Origin: Caccoplasma_A sp045587545
Lineage (GTDB): Bacteria > Bacteroidota > Bacteroidia > Bacteroidales > G3-4614
Direction: 5' to 3'
NCBI GenBank assembly: GCA_045587545.1
Contig: JAZNCN010000020.1
Span: 1 to 64,000 of the forward strand
DNA: 64,000 bases
Below, one piece after another: positions 1 to 7,662 of the stretch (the first letter of the stretch is position 1; every line of letters starts with the position of its first letter). A program made the translations under genes and the position numbers. The notes below the pieces were generated by a model, which made no database searches, was not told the DNA's origin, and worked only from the letters and a program-made list of their open reading frames with translations.

Positions 1-341
1 GTGATAAACATATTATTTTCATCAACCTTTGCCGCCTCTGCTACTAATATATACATCGCTCCTGTCATCTCTCCCAATTGTCGGATTTGATCATCACTTA
101 CCATACCGGTTCGTTGAAAGTTCTGCTCTCCCATTATGGCATCAATATCAGTACGGTCATACGCCTCATAACCTTCTGTGTTCGTAATAGCTTTTGACAA
201 ACTTGCTCTCAACATTAATTTATGAGCATATGAGATATTTCCCTCCCTATCAACAGGTTGTAGTATTGCCACTTTTTTTATTTGCGACATTACTATCATA
301 GGTATTATGAATGCTATCAAAAAAATAAAACTTTTTCTCAT
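1..341 (-). CDS. CsgG/FlgO-fold secreted protein, 3' end cut by window edge
   Basis: The reverse strand from the ATG at 339-341 reads open to base 1, giving 113 residues that begin with a hydrophobic signal peptide ending near MSQ and continue KKVAILQPVDREGNISYAHK. It is nearly identical to the neighbouring 523-1071 product over its visible length (shared GYEAYDRTDIDAIMGEQ and QLGEMTGAMYILVAEAAKVD), so the two are tandem paralogues. The predicted fold is the CsgG/FlgO/LpoB type of periplasmic or outer-membrane-associated domain, by my reading of the motif order. The C-terminus lies outside the window. The product is probably exported to the periplasm; its function is unknown. Confidence 0.75.
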   Translation of the reverse strand, partial: MRKSFIFLIAFIIPMIVMSQIKKVAILQPVDREGNISYAHKLMLRASLSKAITNTEGYEAYDRTDIDAIMGEQNFQRTGMVSDDQIRQLGEMTGAMYILVAEAAKVDENNMFI

Positions 342-342
342 A

Positions 343-390
343 CTATATTTTTATTTACTCTGCTATCTATATTTTTATTTACTCTGCTAT
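343..390. repeat. 24-bp perfect tandem duplication
   Basis: Two adjacent identical 24-base units (343-366 and 367-390), each starting CTATATTTTTATTTACTC and ending TGCTAT. On the minus strand the duplication covers the stop codon (379-381) of the degraded tail described at 379-525 and lies just upstream of the start codon at 341. It looks like a recent slippage or unequal-recombination product. Confidence 0.9.
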
Positions 391-525
391 AAGAGCGGTA
401 TCCCTCTTTGGAAACTTATTGTATCTCAATTTGGTTACTTTCGTCAAACCTCCTTTTCTGTTAAATAGGATACAATTTCTTTTGAATCATCTTCAAATTG
501 TACTAATGAGCCTATAGAATAATTA
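379..525 (-). pseudogene. Frameshifted C-terminal tail of the CsgG/FlgO-like paralogue
   Basis: Beyond the stop codon of the 523-1071 gene the minus strand still looks coding, but in two successive other frames. One frame reads NNYSIGSLVQFEDDSKEIV and stops at 444-446. A third frame takes over near base 470 with ILFNRKGGLTKVTKLRYNKF, then PKRDTALIAE, stopping at 379-381. The simplest reading is that the ancestral protein had a longer C-terminal domain now split by two indels, or that the assembly has two indel errors here. I see no start codon or ribosome site that would make these stretches separate genes. Confidence 0.5.
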
Positions 526-1071
526 TTTTTCGCTATTACGATGCTTGCTGCGACCTATTCCTTGAAAGAAATTAACAATCTTTGTTTTTGTTGATAAAGC
601 ATCTGACTCCTTCATCAATAATTTATTTGCCAAATTCGTGCAACCTTTTTGTATATCAGATGGTGTTGCCTCCATAAGCAGATTATCTGTCATCTCTGTT
701 TTCGCAGTCTCAACATTTAATACCTTTGCCGTAATAAACATATTGGCATTGTCAACTTTCGCCGCCTCCGCTATCAATATATACATAGCACCTGTCATCT
801 CTCCCAATTGACGAATTTGATCATCACTTACCATACCGGTTCGTTGAAAATCCTGCTCTCCCATTATGGCATCAATATCGGTACGGTCATACGCCTCATA
901 ACCTTCTGTGTTCGTAATAGCTTTTGATAAACTCGCTCTCAACATTAATTTATGAGCATACGATATGTCGCCATTCTTATCAACGGTTTCAAGTATCGCA
1001 ATTTTTTTTACCTGAGATATTGCCATCATAGGAAAAATAAAAGCAAACAGAAAAATTATATATTTTCTCAT
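523..1071 (-). CDS. CsgG/FlgO-fold secreted protein (tandem paralogue, probably truncated)
   Basis: 182 residues. A signal peptide (about residues 1-19, basic start then hydrophobic, ending AISQ) precedes one compact domain with the features KKIAILETVDKNGD, YEAYDRTDIDAIMGEQ and QLGEMTGAMYILIAEAAKVD. This pattern (beta strand, helix, then a conserved 'the protein G.D.li.g' type strand) is typical of the CsgG/FlgO/LpoB superfamily that binds or forms outer-membrane-associated assemblies. The last 20 residues (from about NFFQGIGRSK) look unlike the rest because the frame is shifted relative to the continuing tail at 379-525. It is the third gene of a minus-strand run after two LPP20-like genes, 56 bases downstream of the second. 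Confidence 0.7.
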   Translation of the reverse strand: MRKYIIFLFAFIFPMMAISQVKKIAILETVDKNGDISYAHKLMLRASLSKAITNTEGYEAYDRTDIDAIMGEQDFQRTGMVSDDQIRQLGEMTGAMYILIAEAAKVDNANMFITAKVLNVETAKTEMTDNLLMEATPSDIQKGCTNLANKLLMKESDALSTKTKIVNFFQGIGRSKHRNSEK

Positions 1072-1127
1072 CTCTATATCATTTCTATTGTAGTTTTATA
1101 TATGGCTTCAATAAACGTACAATATAT

Positions 1128-2162
1128 CTATTCCTTTACGTTATCTGTTATTAGATTTCCCAATCTCTTCTGAACCTCTTTATATCCTGCTTTTGCTGCC
1201 TCAGAAATACTCCTTGTATGCCCCCCTTTTACGGTTAGCTCATCTTCATATATACGTTGTGATGTTGCAACCTTATCAATAACTATTGACGCTGATATAT
1301 AAGTGAAATATGATTTCATTCCTGCTATAACATTTTCAAATCCCTCATCGTTATAAGCCTCAATAACTATCACATAATCTGCCTGTGATTTATCGGTTGT
1401 AAAACTGCACCCTTCTTTAGCTATAATGCCTTTTAGTTCGTTTTGTAATTTTGGATAATTAACTCCTGATATTTGTGCATTACACTCTAAATATATAGTC
1501 AATGAATGTTGTAAATCGGCAATGGTCTGCTTTAGTTGCTGTTCTGCATTGCTTTTTCTTATCTGAAACTGTGAAAGCTGTTCTGATGAAAAGTCAAAAA
1601 TATTTAACCAAAATAATACCTCTTCAATATCTTGTATCTGCTTCTCTTTCGCTTGAAGTTCAGTTTTAGCCTTCTCTTTATACCCTGTCTGTATATAATT
1701 ATTTGCTATAATAAAAGCACTTTCAATTGCATTTATTAGTTGAAAATATTCATTTTCGTAATACCGACAAGCTCTATCCTTCTCAATAAATGCTACGGCA
1801 AAGGCTTCATTTGTTTGTGCATTGTAATATGTTCTGGTTTCTACCAGTTTCATATCAAGATTTGTAGAAAATTGTGTTGATGCAATATAGCTTTTATTTG
1901 TATGCCCGTTATTTGATACTGTTACAAGGCGAGCATTATCATCTATTTTTAGCTTTATCTGTTTTGCTACGTTTACTCTTGATGCATCTGCCAAACGATT
2001 CTTTATTCCATTCTCCGATTCCGATATATTCTTAATATCACTTTGAATATCAAACAAATACTCCCCTCTTGTGTATTTCTGCCATTCTAATGGATATTGT
2101 TGTGCCCCTAAATTTAAGGGCACAACAAATAATAGATATAGAAAGGCTTTTAATATTTTCAT
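1128..2162 (-). CDS. Exported protein with LPP20-like N-domain and TolB/CsgG-like C-domain
   Basis: 344 residues. A signal peptide (1-19, ending NLGAQ) is followed by a region near 55-140 with the LPP20-type pattern (RLADASRVNVAKQIKLKI, then YYNAQTNEAFAVAFIEKDRA). A charged helical or coiled-coil segment spans about 160-215. A C-terminal domain (about 225-330) has ADYVIVIEAYNDEG and strands like those of TolB-N/CsgG domains. That order (LPP20-like, then an assembly domain) recalls Vibrio FlgT, a flagellar H-ring protein; the comparison is mine and is not proven. It sits 23 bases after the lipoprotein gene at 2186-2818 and precedes the CsgG/FlgO-like genes, so the run is probably co-transcribed. 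Confidence 0.6.
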   Translation of the reverse strand: MKILKAFLYLLFVVPLNLGAQQYPLEWQKYTRGEYLFDIQSDIKNISESENGIKNRLADASRVNVAKQIKLKIDDNARLVTVSNNGHTNKSYIASTQFSTNLDMKLVETRTYYNAQTNEAFAVAFIEKDRACRYYENEYFQLINAIESAFIIANNYIQTGYKEKAKTELQAKEKQIQDIEEVLFWLNIFDFSSEQLSQFQIRKSNAEQQLKQTIADLQHSLTIYLECNAQISGVNYPKLQNELKGIIAKEGCSFTTDKSQADYVIVIEAYNDEGFENVIAGMKSYFTYISASIVIDKVATSQRIYEDELTVKGGHTRSISEAAKAGYKEVQKRLGNLITDNVKE

Positions 2163-2185
2163 AATCTTATTGGCAAATTATAATA

Positions 2186-2818
2186 CTATTCTCCTTTCGC
2201 TGCCTCAATAATACTTTTATTTAATTCTATAAAAGAGTCCATCTCATCTTGGGTTAAATTTTCCGGACGATAGGTTCCTGCCGATTCAAGTGCTTTATTA
2301 AAGCGGTCACCTCTCATTGCAACTTTGGCTGTTGCTTTATACATTCGGGTAGTAGGGCTATACTCAACTTCAACCTCTCCGAATGGCTCACAACCATTAA
2401 GTATTGCCATTGATTGTTGGCTCCAATATGATTTCAAAGCATCTTGAACTTTTCCTTTTACTTCTAATGAGCCTTTTTCTGCTTTATCTGTAACTATTGT
2501 ATTAAGAACCCTTGTTACTGCTGCACTCGCTTCTCTTCTTGCTATTTCTATAGCTAATTGTTTATTGTCGGCTGTATGAGTTCCTGAAAACCAACGATAA
2601 GGCATTTCAACTATGCTCATACCATCGTCACTTAAGGTTTTAACATAAGCAACATCATTGTCTTTTACTGTCTCCTTAATAACTTTTTCTCCCTCCAAAC
2701 TTTTAACCACCTCTCTGGTAGGTTCTGTCGGGGTATAAGTTGCCGGAACTGATGTTTTTGAAGTACTACAAGATGCCAATAATAGGGCAAATGTTGTTAA
2801 TGATAATAACTTTTTCAT
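2186..2818 (-). CDS. LPP20-family lipoprotein
   Basis: 210 residues. The N-terminus is a lipoprotein signal: lysines, a hydrophobic stretch, and the lipobox LASC with the acylated cysteine at residue 17. The mature part contains the LPP20 signature, a helix of the form AIEIARREASAAVTRVLNTI near residues 85-105, and later strands EVEVEYSPTTRMYKATAKVA. LPP20 proteins are outer-membrane lipoproteins; Vibrio FlgP and Helicobacter Lpp20 are members. It is first in the minus-strand group that includes 1128-2162 and the CsgG/FlgO-like genes. A TATTTTTG sequence (minus strand of 2877-2884) could be its -7 element, but no matching -33 box is visible. Confidence 0.65.
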   Translation of the reverse strand: MKKLLSLTTFALLLASCSTSKTSVPATYTPTEPTREVVKSLEGEKVIKETVKDNDVAYVKTLSDDGMSIVEMPYRWFSGTHTADNKQLAIEIARREASAAVTRVLNTIVTDKAEKGSLEVKGKVQDALKSYWSQQSMAILNGCEPFGEVEVEYSPTTRMYKATAKVAMRGDRFNKALESAGTYRPENLTQDEMDSFIELNKSIIEAAKGE

Positions 2819-2884
2819 AATTCTTTTAATTTTTTATTCTGTTTCTTTCAATTTTAATTTCAATAATAAATTTTAGCAAAAATA

Positions 2885-3401
2885 AAAATGAGAAAGGATA
2901 AATTAACATATCTCATGCGTCGCATAATTCTACAATTTGTTGAATTTTATTCACACGAGTCGCACTATTTATCATGGCTTACGGTGAAATATGATAAGAA
3001 GTGTAATTTTAAAATTTGAAAAATCTTAAAGAAAGGGGCAAAGTACTTTCTTCAACTTTAAAGATTTATGAATAATAATTAATATCCTATATAGCACACT
3101 TTCATACTATGGCGTTGAAGAAATTTATCTGTAAAATCTATCTATCAATCGCTAATTTTTGCCATAAATAAGGGAGATGTGTTCTCTACTGAGATACATA
3201 CCTCCCCTTCTATAGATTTACAATGTTTATAATTAATGCATTGTAAATCTTAACCAAATTTGTCTGTTCTTGGCCTAAGCCTATTCAAAGATAGCTATAA
3301 ATATATGCAAAAGTATGGCACAATTATTATATAAAACTTCTTATTTTTTATATTTTTAGATATTCCGTTATTGCAAAGCATTTTTTATGTTTATTATATA
3401 C
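2885..3401. other. Gene-free, hairpin-rich interval
   Basis: No credible reading frame occurs in this roughly 520-base stretch between the lipoprotein gene and the terminator of the ribosomal operon. It holds at least three inverted repeats: 3021-3067 (AAATCTTAAAGAAAG against CTTTC and TTTAAAGATTT), 3170-3209 (imperfect 14-pair stem with AAGGG against CCCTT), and 3214-3250 (perfect 12-pair stem AGATTTACAATG against CATTGTAAATCT with a 13-base loop). The last two lie next to each other and are treated below as a possible small RNA. Confidence 0.6.
3150..3285 (-). ncRNA. Candidate small structured RNA (unassigned)
   Basis: Read on the minus strand, a TATCTTTG box (3286-3293, matching the Bacteroidota -7 consensus TAnnTTTG) is followed by two consecutive stem-loops: a 12-bp perfect stem (3214-3225 with 3239-3250) and a longer imperfect stem (3201-3209 with 3170-3177, extended inward to a TCTC-AGTA-GAGA tip). 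No -33 TTTG lies at the usual 19-21 bases (a TTTTG occurs at about 14). The stems could equally form in the other orientation. I do not recognise the family. Confidence 0.25.
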
Positions 3402-3435
3402 AAAAAAGAAGAGAACAACTTAGGTTGTTCTCTTC
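3402..3435 (-). terminator. Rho-independent terminator of the ribosomal operon
   Basis: Perfect 12-bp stem GAAGAGAACAAC / GTTGTTCTCTTC (3408-3419 and 3424-3435) with a 4-base loop, followed on the minus strand by six T (complement of 3402-3407). It starts 28 bases past the rplQ stop codon and ends the 18-kb operon. Confidence 0.93.
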
Positions 3436-3462
3436 AAATATATAGATGTTTGTTTCTCTATA

Positions 3463-3939
3463 TTATTCTGCTGCTGGTGCTTCTGCAACGGGTGCTTCTA
3501 CTGCCGGTGCAACCTCAGCGCTCTTTTTTGAACGGCGTGTGCGTGTTGCTTTTTTAGCAGCTTTTGCTTTTAGCATATTCTCGTTGTAATCTACCAACTC
3601 AATAAAACATGTTTTTGCTCCGTCTCCAAGACGTGTTCCTGTTTTAATGATACGTGTGTAGCCTCCGGGACGGTCAGCTATTTTTGTTGCTACTTCTCCA
3701 AATAGTTCTTTAACTACTTTTTTATCTTGTAGGTAGCTGAATACTACACGGCGTGATGCTGTTGTGTCTTCTTTTGCCTTGTTGATGATAGGCTCTGCAT
3801 ATATTCTCAACGCTTTTGCTTTTGCCAAAGTAGTAAATATACGCTTGTGCATAATCAATGAACAAGTCATGTTTGACAACATTGCTGCTCTGTGAGAAGC
3901 AGTTCTGCTCAAGTGGTTGAATTTTTTATTATGTCTCAT
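3463..3939 (-). CDS. rplQ: 50S ribosomal protein L17
   Basis: 158 residues. The conserved bL17 core (RHNKKFNHLSRTASHRAAML, then ADRPGGYTRIIKTGTRLGD) spans about residues 2-120. It is followed by a low-complexity tail rich in Lys, Ala and Glu (KKATRTRRSKK to APAAE), longer than the E. coli protein and usual in Bacteroidota. L17 sits on the outside of the large subunit near the exit tunnel. It is the last gene of the operon, 5 bases after rpoA, and is followed by a strong terminator. Confidence 0.98.
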   Translation of the reverse strand: MRHNKKFNHLSRTASHRAAMLSNMTCSLIMHKRIFTTLAKAKALRIYAEPIINKAKEDTTASRRVVFSYLQDKKVVKELFGEVATKIADRPGGYTRIIKTGTRLGDGAKTCFIELVDYNENMLKAKAAKKATRTRRSKKSAEVAPAVEAPVAEAPAAE

Positions 3940-3944
3940 CGTCG

Positions 3945-4934
3945 TTATTCTTTATCTAATTTATACTTAGAGATGTCCATTCCGAAAGATAGGTTTAATC
4001 CTGCCAAAAGGTCATCTAACTCGTTTAGTGATTTTTTACCGAAGTTTCGGAATTTCAATAGGTCGTTTTTGTTGAATACAACCAACTCTGCCAATGTCTC
4101 AACATCTGCTGATTTCAAGCAGTTTAATGCACGAACTGATAGGTCCATGTCTGTTAAGCGGCTCTTCAACAATTGACGCATATGCAATACCTCTTCATCA
4201 AATTCTTCGTTGCCCTCATTGTCTGAAGATTCTAATGTTATCTTCTCATCTGAGAACATCATAAAGTGTTGTATCAAGATTTTTGCAGCCTCTTTTAATG
4301 CATCTTTTGGATGTATTGAACCATCTGTTGCTATTTCAAGTGTCAACTTCTCATAGTCTGTTTTTTGCTCTACGCGATAGGGATCAGCATAGTATTTTAC
4401 ATTTCTGATAGGTGTGTATATTGAGTCTATTGCTATTACATCTATTGCGTCTGAGGGTTGCGCATTTTCCTCTGCGGGCACGTATCCTCTTCCTTTGTTA
4501 ATGTTTAACTCAATATTGAATTTTGCACTTGAATCAAGATGGCATATTACCAACTCGGGATTCAATACCTCAAAACTTGAGAGTGCTTTGCTTATGTCTC
4601 CGGCTTTAAACTCTGCTCCTGAACATGTGATTGAAACTTTTTCTGTCTCAACATCTTCTACAATTCTTTTAAATCGTACTTTTTTTAAGTTCAAGATGAT
4701 GTTTGATACATCTTCAAGTACTCCGGGGATTGTTGCAAATTCATGATCAACTCCTTCAATTCTGATTGAAGTAATTGCAAATCCCTCTAATGAAGAGAGG
4801 AGAATACGGCGTAACGCATTGCCTACTGTAACACCGTAGCCAGGCTCCAAAGGACGGAATTCGAACTTTCCAAAGAACTGTGTAGCCTCTACCATGACTA
4901 CCTCTTCGGGTTTTTGAAATGCTAATATCGCCAT
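3945..4934 (-). CDS. rpoA: DNA-directed RNA polymerase subunit alpha
   Basis: 329 residues, normal length. The N-terminal dimerisation domain (about 1-235) contains FGKFEFRPLEPGYGVTVGNA and RRILLSSLEGFAITS. An acidic linker (NEGNEEFDEEV) leads to the C-terminal domain (about 255-320) with SVRALNCLKSADVETLAELV and the helix-hairpin-helix region FRNFGKKSLNELDDLL that contacts UP-element DNA and activators. It lies between rpsD and rplQ, as in the alpha operon of most bacteria, with spacers of only 8 and 5 bases. Confidence 0.98.
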   Translation of the reverse strand: MAILAFQKPEEVVMVEATQFFGKFEFRPLEPGYGVTVGNALRRILLSSLEGFAITSIRIEGVDHEFATIPGVLEDVSNIILNLKKVRFKRIVEDVETEKVSITCSGAEFKAGDISKALSSFEVLNPELVICHLDSSAKFNIELNINKGRGYVPAEENAQPSDAIDVIAIDSIYTPIRNVKYYADPYRVEQKTDYEKLTLEIATDGSIHPKDALKEAAKILIQHFMMFSDEKITLESSDNEGNEEFDEEVLHMRQLLKSRLTDMDLSVRALNCLKSADVETLAELVVFNKNDLLKFRNFGKKSLNELDDLLAGLNLSFGMDISKYKLDKE

Positions 4935-4942
4935 AATTCTTA

Positions 4943-5551
4943 TTATTGTTTTGAGTACAACTCAACGATTAATTGTTCTTTGATATTCTCAGGAATATCT
5001 GCTCTCTCAGGTATGTGTAGGTATTTTCCGCTTTTTGTAGCCTCGTCCCATTCAATCCATGGATATTTGCTGTGATTGAATCCTGAAAGTGAATCGGTGA
5101 TGTTCTCTAATGATTTTGATTTCTCACGTACTCCTACTACTTGTCCTGGTTTAATGTTGCATGAAGGTATGTTTACTACTTTGCCGTCAACTACTATGTG
5201 ACGGTGTGATACCAATTGACGAGCTGCTGCACGTGTTGGTGCTATTCCAAGACGATATACGATATTGTCTAAGCGTGACTCTAATAATTGTAGCAAAACC
5301 TCACCTGTAATACCTTTTGTGCGTGATGCTTTTTCAAATAAGATACGGAATTGACGCTCTAATACTCCATATGTATATTTTGCTTTTTGCTTCTCAGCAA
5401 GTTGTGTTCCGTACTCAGATGTTTTTCTTCTTTTGTTTTGTCCGTGTTGACCTGGAGGATAGTTCTTCTTTGACAACACTTTATCTGCTCCAAAAATTGC
5501 TTCTCCGAATTTACGCGCAATTCTTGATTTTGGGCCTGTATATCTTGCCAT
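4943..5551 (-). CDS. rpsD: 30S ribosomal protein S4
   Basis: 202 residues. The N-terminal segment lacks the cysteine quartet of zinc-binding S4 forms (ARYTGPKSRIARKFGEAIFG), so this is the zinc-free type. The S4 RNA-binding domain is clear at about 92-155 (RLDNIVYRLGIAPTRAAARQ, HRHIVVDGKVVNIPS). S4 nucleates 16S rRNA folding and in other bacteria autoregulates its operon. The 129-base spacer separating it from rpsK upstream is unusually long for this operon and could carry a control structure. Confidence 0.98.
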   Translation of the reverse strand: MARYTGPKSRIARKFGEAIFGADKVLSKKNYPPGQHGQNKRRKTSEYGTQLAEKQKAKYTYGVLERQFRILFEKASRTKGITGEVLLQLLESRLDNIVYRLGIAPTRAAARQLVSHRHIVVDGKVVNIPSCNIKPGQVVGVREKSKSLENITDSLSGFNHSKYPWIEWDEATKSGKYLHIPERADIPENIKEQLIVELYSKQ

Positions 5552-5680
5552 TTTGTTTTCTGATTTTTGGTTCTTTGAACTTATCCATTAAGATGCAGCC
5601 GCGATTGCGAGAGGATTATATAAGGCAATCTTTATTTCATCTTGTGATGGAAGTTCATAGAAACTGTTAATAAAATACTC

Positions 5681-6070
5681 TTATACTCTCCTTCTTTTGG
5701 GAGGACGACATCCATTGTGTGGCAATGGAGTTACATCTATAATCTCAGTTACGTCAATTCCTAATTGTGCAATTGTACGTATTGCTGATTCACGACCATT
5801 ACCCGGACCTTTTACGTATGCTTTTACTTTTCTTAGGCCCAAATCAAATGCAACTTTTCCGCAGTCTTGCGCTGCCATTTGTGCTGCATAAGGAGTATTC
5901 TTTTTAGATCCTCTAAATCCCATTTTACCTGCTGAAGACCAAGAGATAACTTGTCCGTCTTCGTTGGCAATTGAGACGATGATGTTGTTAAATGAAGAGT
6001 GGATGTGAGCTTGTCCCACAGCGCCAACATGTACTTTTCTCTTCTTTACTGCGACTGTTTTTTTTGCCAT
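5681..6070 (-). CDS. rpsK: 30S ribosomal protein S11
   Basis: 129 residues, full length. It has the uS11 pattern AHIHSSFNNIIVSIANEDGQ near the N-terminus and the conserved C-terminal tail ITDVTPLPHNGCRPPKRRRV-type (here IIDVTPLPHNGCRPPKRRRV). It is a platform protein near the mRNA exit and the hidden anti-Shine-Dalgarno region in Bacteroidota ribosomes. It starts 9 bases after the rpsM stop codon. Confidence 0.98.
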   Translation of the reverse strand: MAKKTVAVKKRKVHVGAVGQAHIHSSFNNIIVSIANEDGQVISWSSAGKMGFRGSKKNTPYAAQMAAQDCGKVAFDLGLRKVKAYVKGPGNGRESAIRTIAQLGIDVTEIIDVTPLPHNGCRPPKRRRV

Positions 6071-6079
6071 ACTTAATTA

Positions 6080-6460
6080 TTATTTAGTAGCTTTTTTCTT
6101 GTTAGCAACGGTTTTCTTTTTACCCTTACGTGTGCGGGCATTGTTTTTTGTACTTTGTCCACGAACGGGAAGTCCGTTACGGTGACGTACTCCACGGTAA
6201 CAACCAATGTCCATTAGACGTTTGATGTTTAATTGTACCTCTGTACGAAGGTCTCCTTCTACTTTGTACTCTGCACCGATAATCTCACGAACTTTAGCTG
6301 CTTGATCGTCTGTCCAATCTTTTACTTTGATATTTACATCTATTCCGGCTTTTGCCAAGATGCTTTTTGAAGCGCTACGACCTATACCGTATATGTAGGT
6401 CAAAGCGATTTCACCTCTTTTATTTTGCGGTAGGTCAACACCGACAATTCTTACTGCCAT
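6080..6460 (-). CDS. rpsM: 30S ribosomal protein S13
   Basis: 126 residues from the ATG at 6458-6460 (MAVRIVGVDLPQNKRGEIAL), the start conserved in the uS13 family; an in-frame upstream ATG adds nine residues not seen in homologues. The C-terminal half has the conserved CYRGVRHRNGLPVRGQSTK segment and a basic tail that reaches the P-site tRNA and the head. It lies between rpmJ and rpsK as in other alpha operons. Confidence 0.97.
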   Translation of the reverse strand: MAVRIVGVDLPQNKRGEIALTYIYGIGRSASKSILAKAGIDVNIKVKDWTDDQAAKVREIIGAEYKVEGDLRTEVQLNIKRLMDIGCYRGVRHRNGLPVRGQSTKNNARTRKGKKKTVANKKKATK

Positions 6461-6498
6461 ATAATTATTACTATAAATATTTTGCAAAGATAATAAAA

Positions 6499-6615
6499 TT
6501 ATCCTTGACGTTGTTTATACTTAGGGTTTTTCTTGTTAATTACATACAACTTTCCGTTGCGTCTAACTATTTTACACTCCGGTGTGCGCTTTTTTAATGA
6601 TGCTCTTACTTTCAT
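6499..6615 (-). CDS. rpmJ: 50S ribosomal protein L36
   Basis: 38 residues, read directly from the minus strand: it starts MKVRASLKKRTPECKIVRRN and ends NPKYKQRQG. Only one of the four zinc-ligand residues of the C+ form remains (Cys14), so this is the zinc-independent L36 type common in Bacteroidota. It is located between infA (17-base spacer) and rpsM (38-base spacer), the conserved position for rpmJ. Confidence 0.97.
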   Translation of the reverse strand: MKVRASLKKRTPECKIVRRNGKLYVINKKNPKYKQRQG

Positions 6616-6632
6616 TTTCTTATTTCGTTTTT

Positions 6633-6851
6633 TTATTTATATCTAAACGCTATACGTCCTTTTGACAAATCATAAGGCGACATTTCTACTCGCACTTTGT
6701 CTCCGGGAAGTATTCTTATATAATGCATGCGCATCTTTCCTGAGATATGGGCGGTTATTTCGTGTCCATTCTCCAACTCTACCCTGAACATTGCATTAGA
6801 CAATGCTTCTACAATTGTTCCGTCTTGTTCTATTGCAGCCTGTTTTGCCAT
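6633..6851 (-). CDS. infA: Translation initiation factor IF-1
   Basis: 72 residues, the family's usual length. A single S1/OB-fold domain: DGTIVEALSNAMFRVELENG, HEITAHISGKMRMHYIRILP, GDKVRVEMSPYDLSKGRI. It binds the A site of the 30S subunit during initiation. It lies 13 bases after map and 17 bases before rpmJ. Confidence 0.98.
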   Translation of the reverse strand: MAKQAAIEQDGTIVEALSNAMFRVELENGHEITAHISGKMRMHYIRILPGDKVRVEMSPYDLSKGRIAFRYK

Positions 6852-6864
6852 AAGTTATTATTTT

Positions 6865-7647
6865 CTAAATGAATTTATCTCCTAAAACTTCTTCTACATA
6901 TTTAAATGTAGATAGTATATCGGGTGCTCCTTCTCGTACCGCCACGCACAACTCATAGTGAGCTGAGGGTTTGCGATCTTTTGTACGGGCTGTCCACCCA
7001 TCGCGCTCTATCACTATATTACGCGATCCCATGTTTACCATTGGTTCTATCGCTATTACCATTCCTGAACGAAGTACTGGTCCGCATCCGCGTCGCCCAA
7101 AATTTGGTACCTCGGGCGATTCATGCATTTGCCTGCCTATTCCGTGTCCGCACATTTCACGAACTAATGAATATCCTCGTTTTTCACAGTAGGTTTGTAT
7201 GGCATTGCTTATATCGCCTACTCGTTTTCCTTCTACTGCTTGCTCAATGCCTACGTATAATGATTCCTTCGTGGTTTTTAGTAAACGATGTACTTCGTAA
7301 CTTACTTCTCCTACGGGAAACGTATAGGTTGAGTCGGAATGAAATCCGTTTTTCAATACGCAAAAATCAATTGATACTATATCTCCGTCTTTCAACTCTT
7401 TGTTTGACGGTATTCCGTGAACTACTTGTTCGTTTACGGAAGCACATATCGAATTGGGATAGCCGCTATAACCTAAACAACTTGGTACTCCTCCGTTGTC
7501 CCTGATAAACTGTTCTGCTATCGAATCGAGCTTAAGGGTAGTAATTCCCGGTGCAACCCATTTGGCTATTTCGCCCATTGTTTGCGCCAACAAGAGGTTA
7601 CTATCCCTCATTAACTCTATCTCTTCGTCTGTTTTAAGATAAATCAT
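6865..7647 (-). CDS. map: Type I methionine aminopeptidase
   Basis: 260 residues. A pita-bread metallopeptidase that removes the initiator methionine from nascent proteins. The metal-ligand motifs are visible in order: VSIDFCVLKNGFHSDSTYTF (two Asp), REMCGHGIGRQMHESPEVPN (His), AIEPMVNMG (Glu) and a late Glu in the HYELCVAV region. The substrate-binding His is in VVHGIPSNKELKDGD. It lies between secY and infA (spacers 15 and 13), the common arrangement here without an adk gene between them. Confidence 0.97.
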   Translation of the reverse strand: MIYLKTDEEIELMRDSNLLLAQTMGEIAKWVAPGITTLKLDSIAEQFIRDNGGVPSCLGYSGYPNSICASVNEQVVHGIPSNKELKDGDIVSIDFCVLKNGFHSDSTYTFPVGEVSYEVHRLLKTTKESLYVGIEQAVEGKRVGDISNAIQTYCEKRGYSLVREMCGHGIGRQMHESPEVPNFGRRGCGPVLRSGMVIAIEPMVNMGSRNIVIERDGWTARTKDRKPSAHYELCVAVREGAPDILSTFKYVEEVLGDKFI

Positions 7648-7662
7648 TTTATCCTTGTTAGA

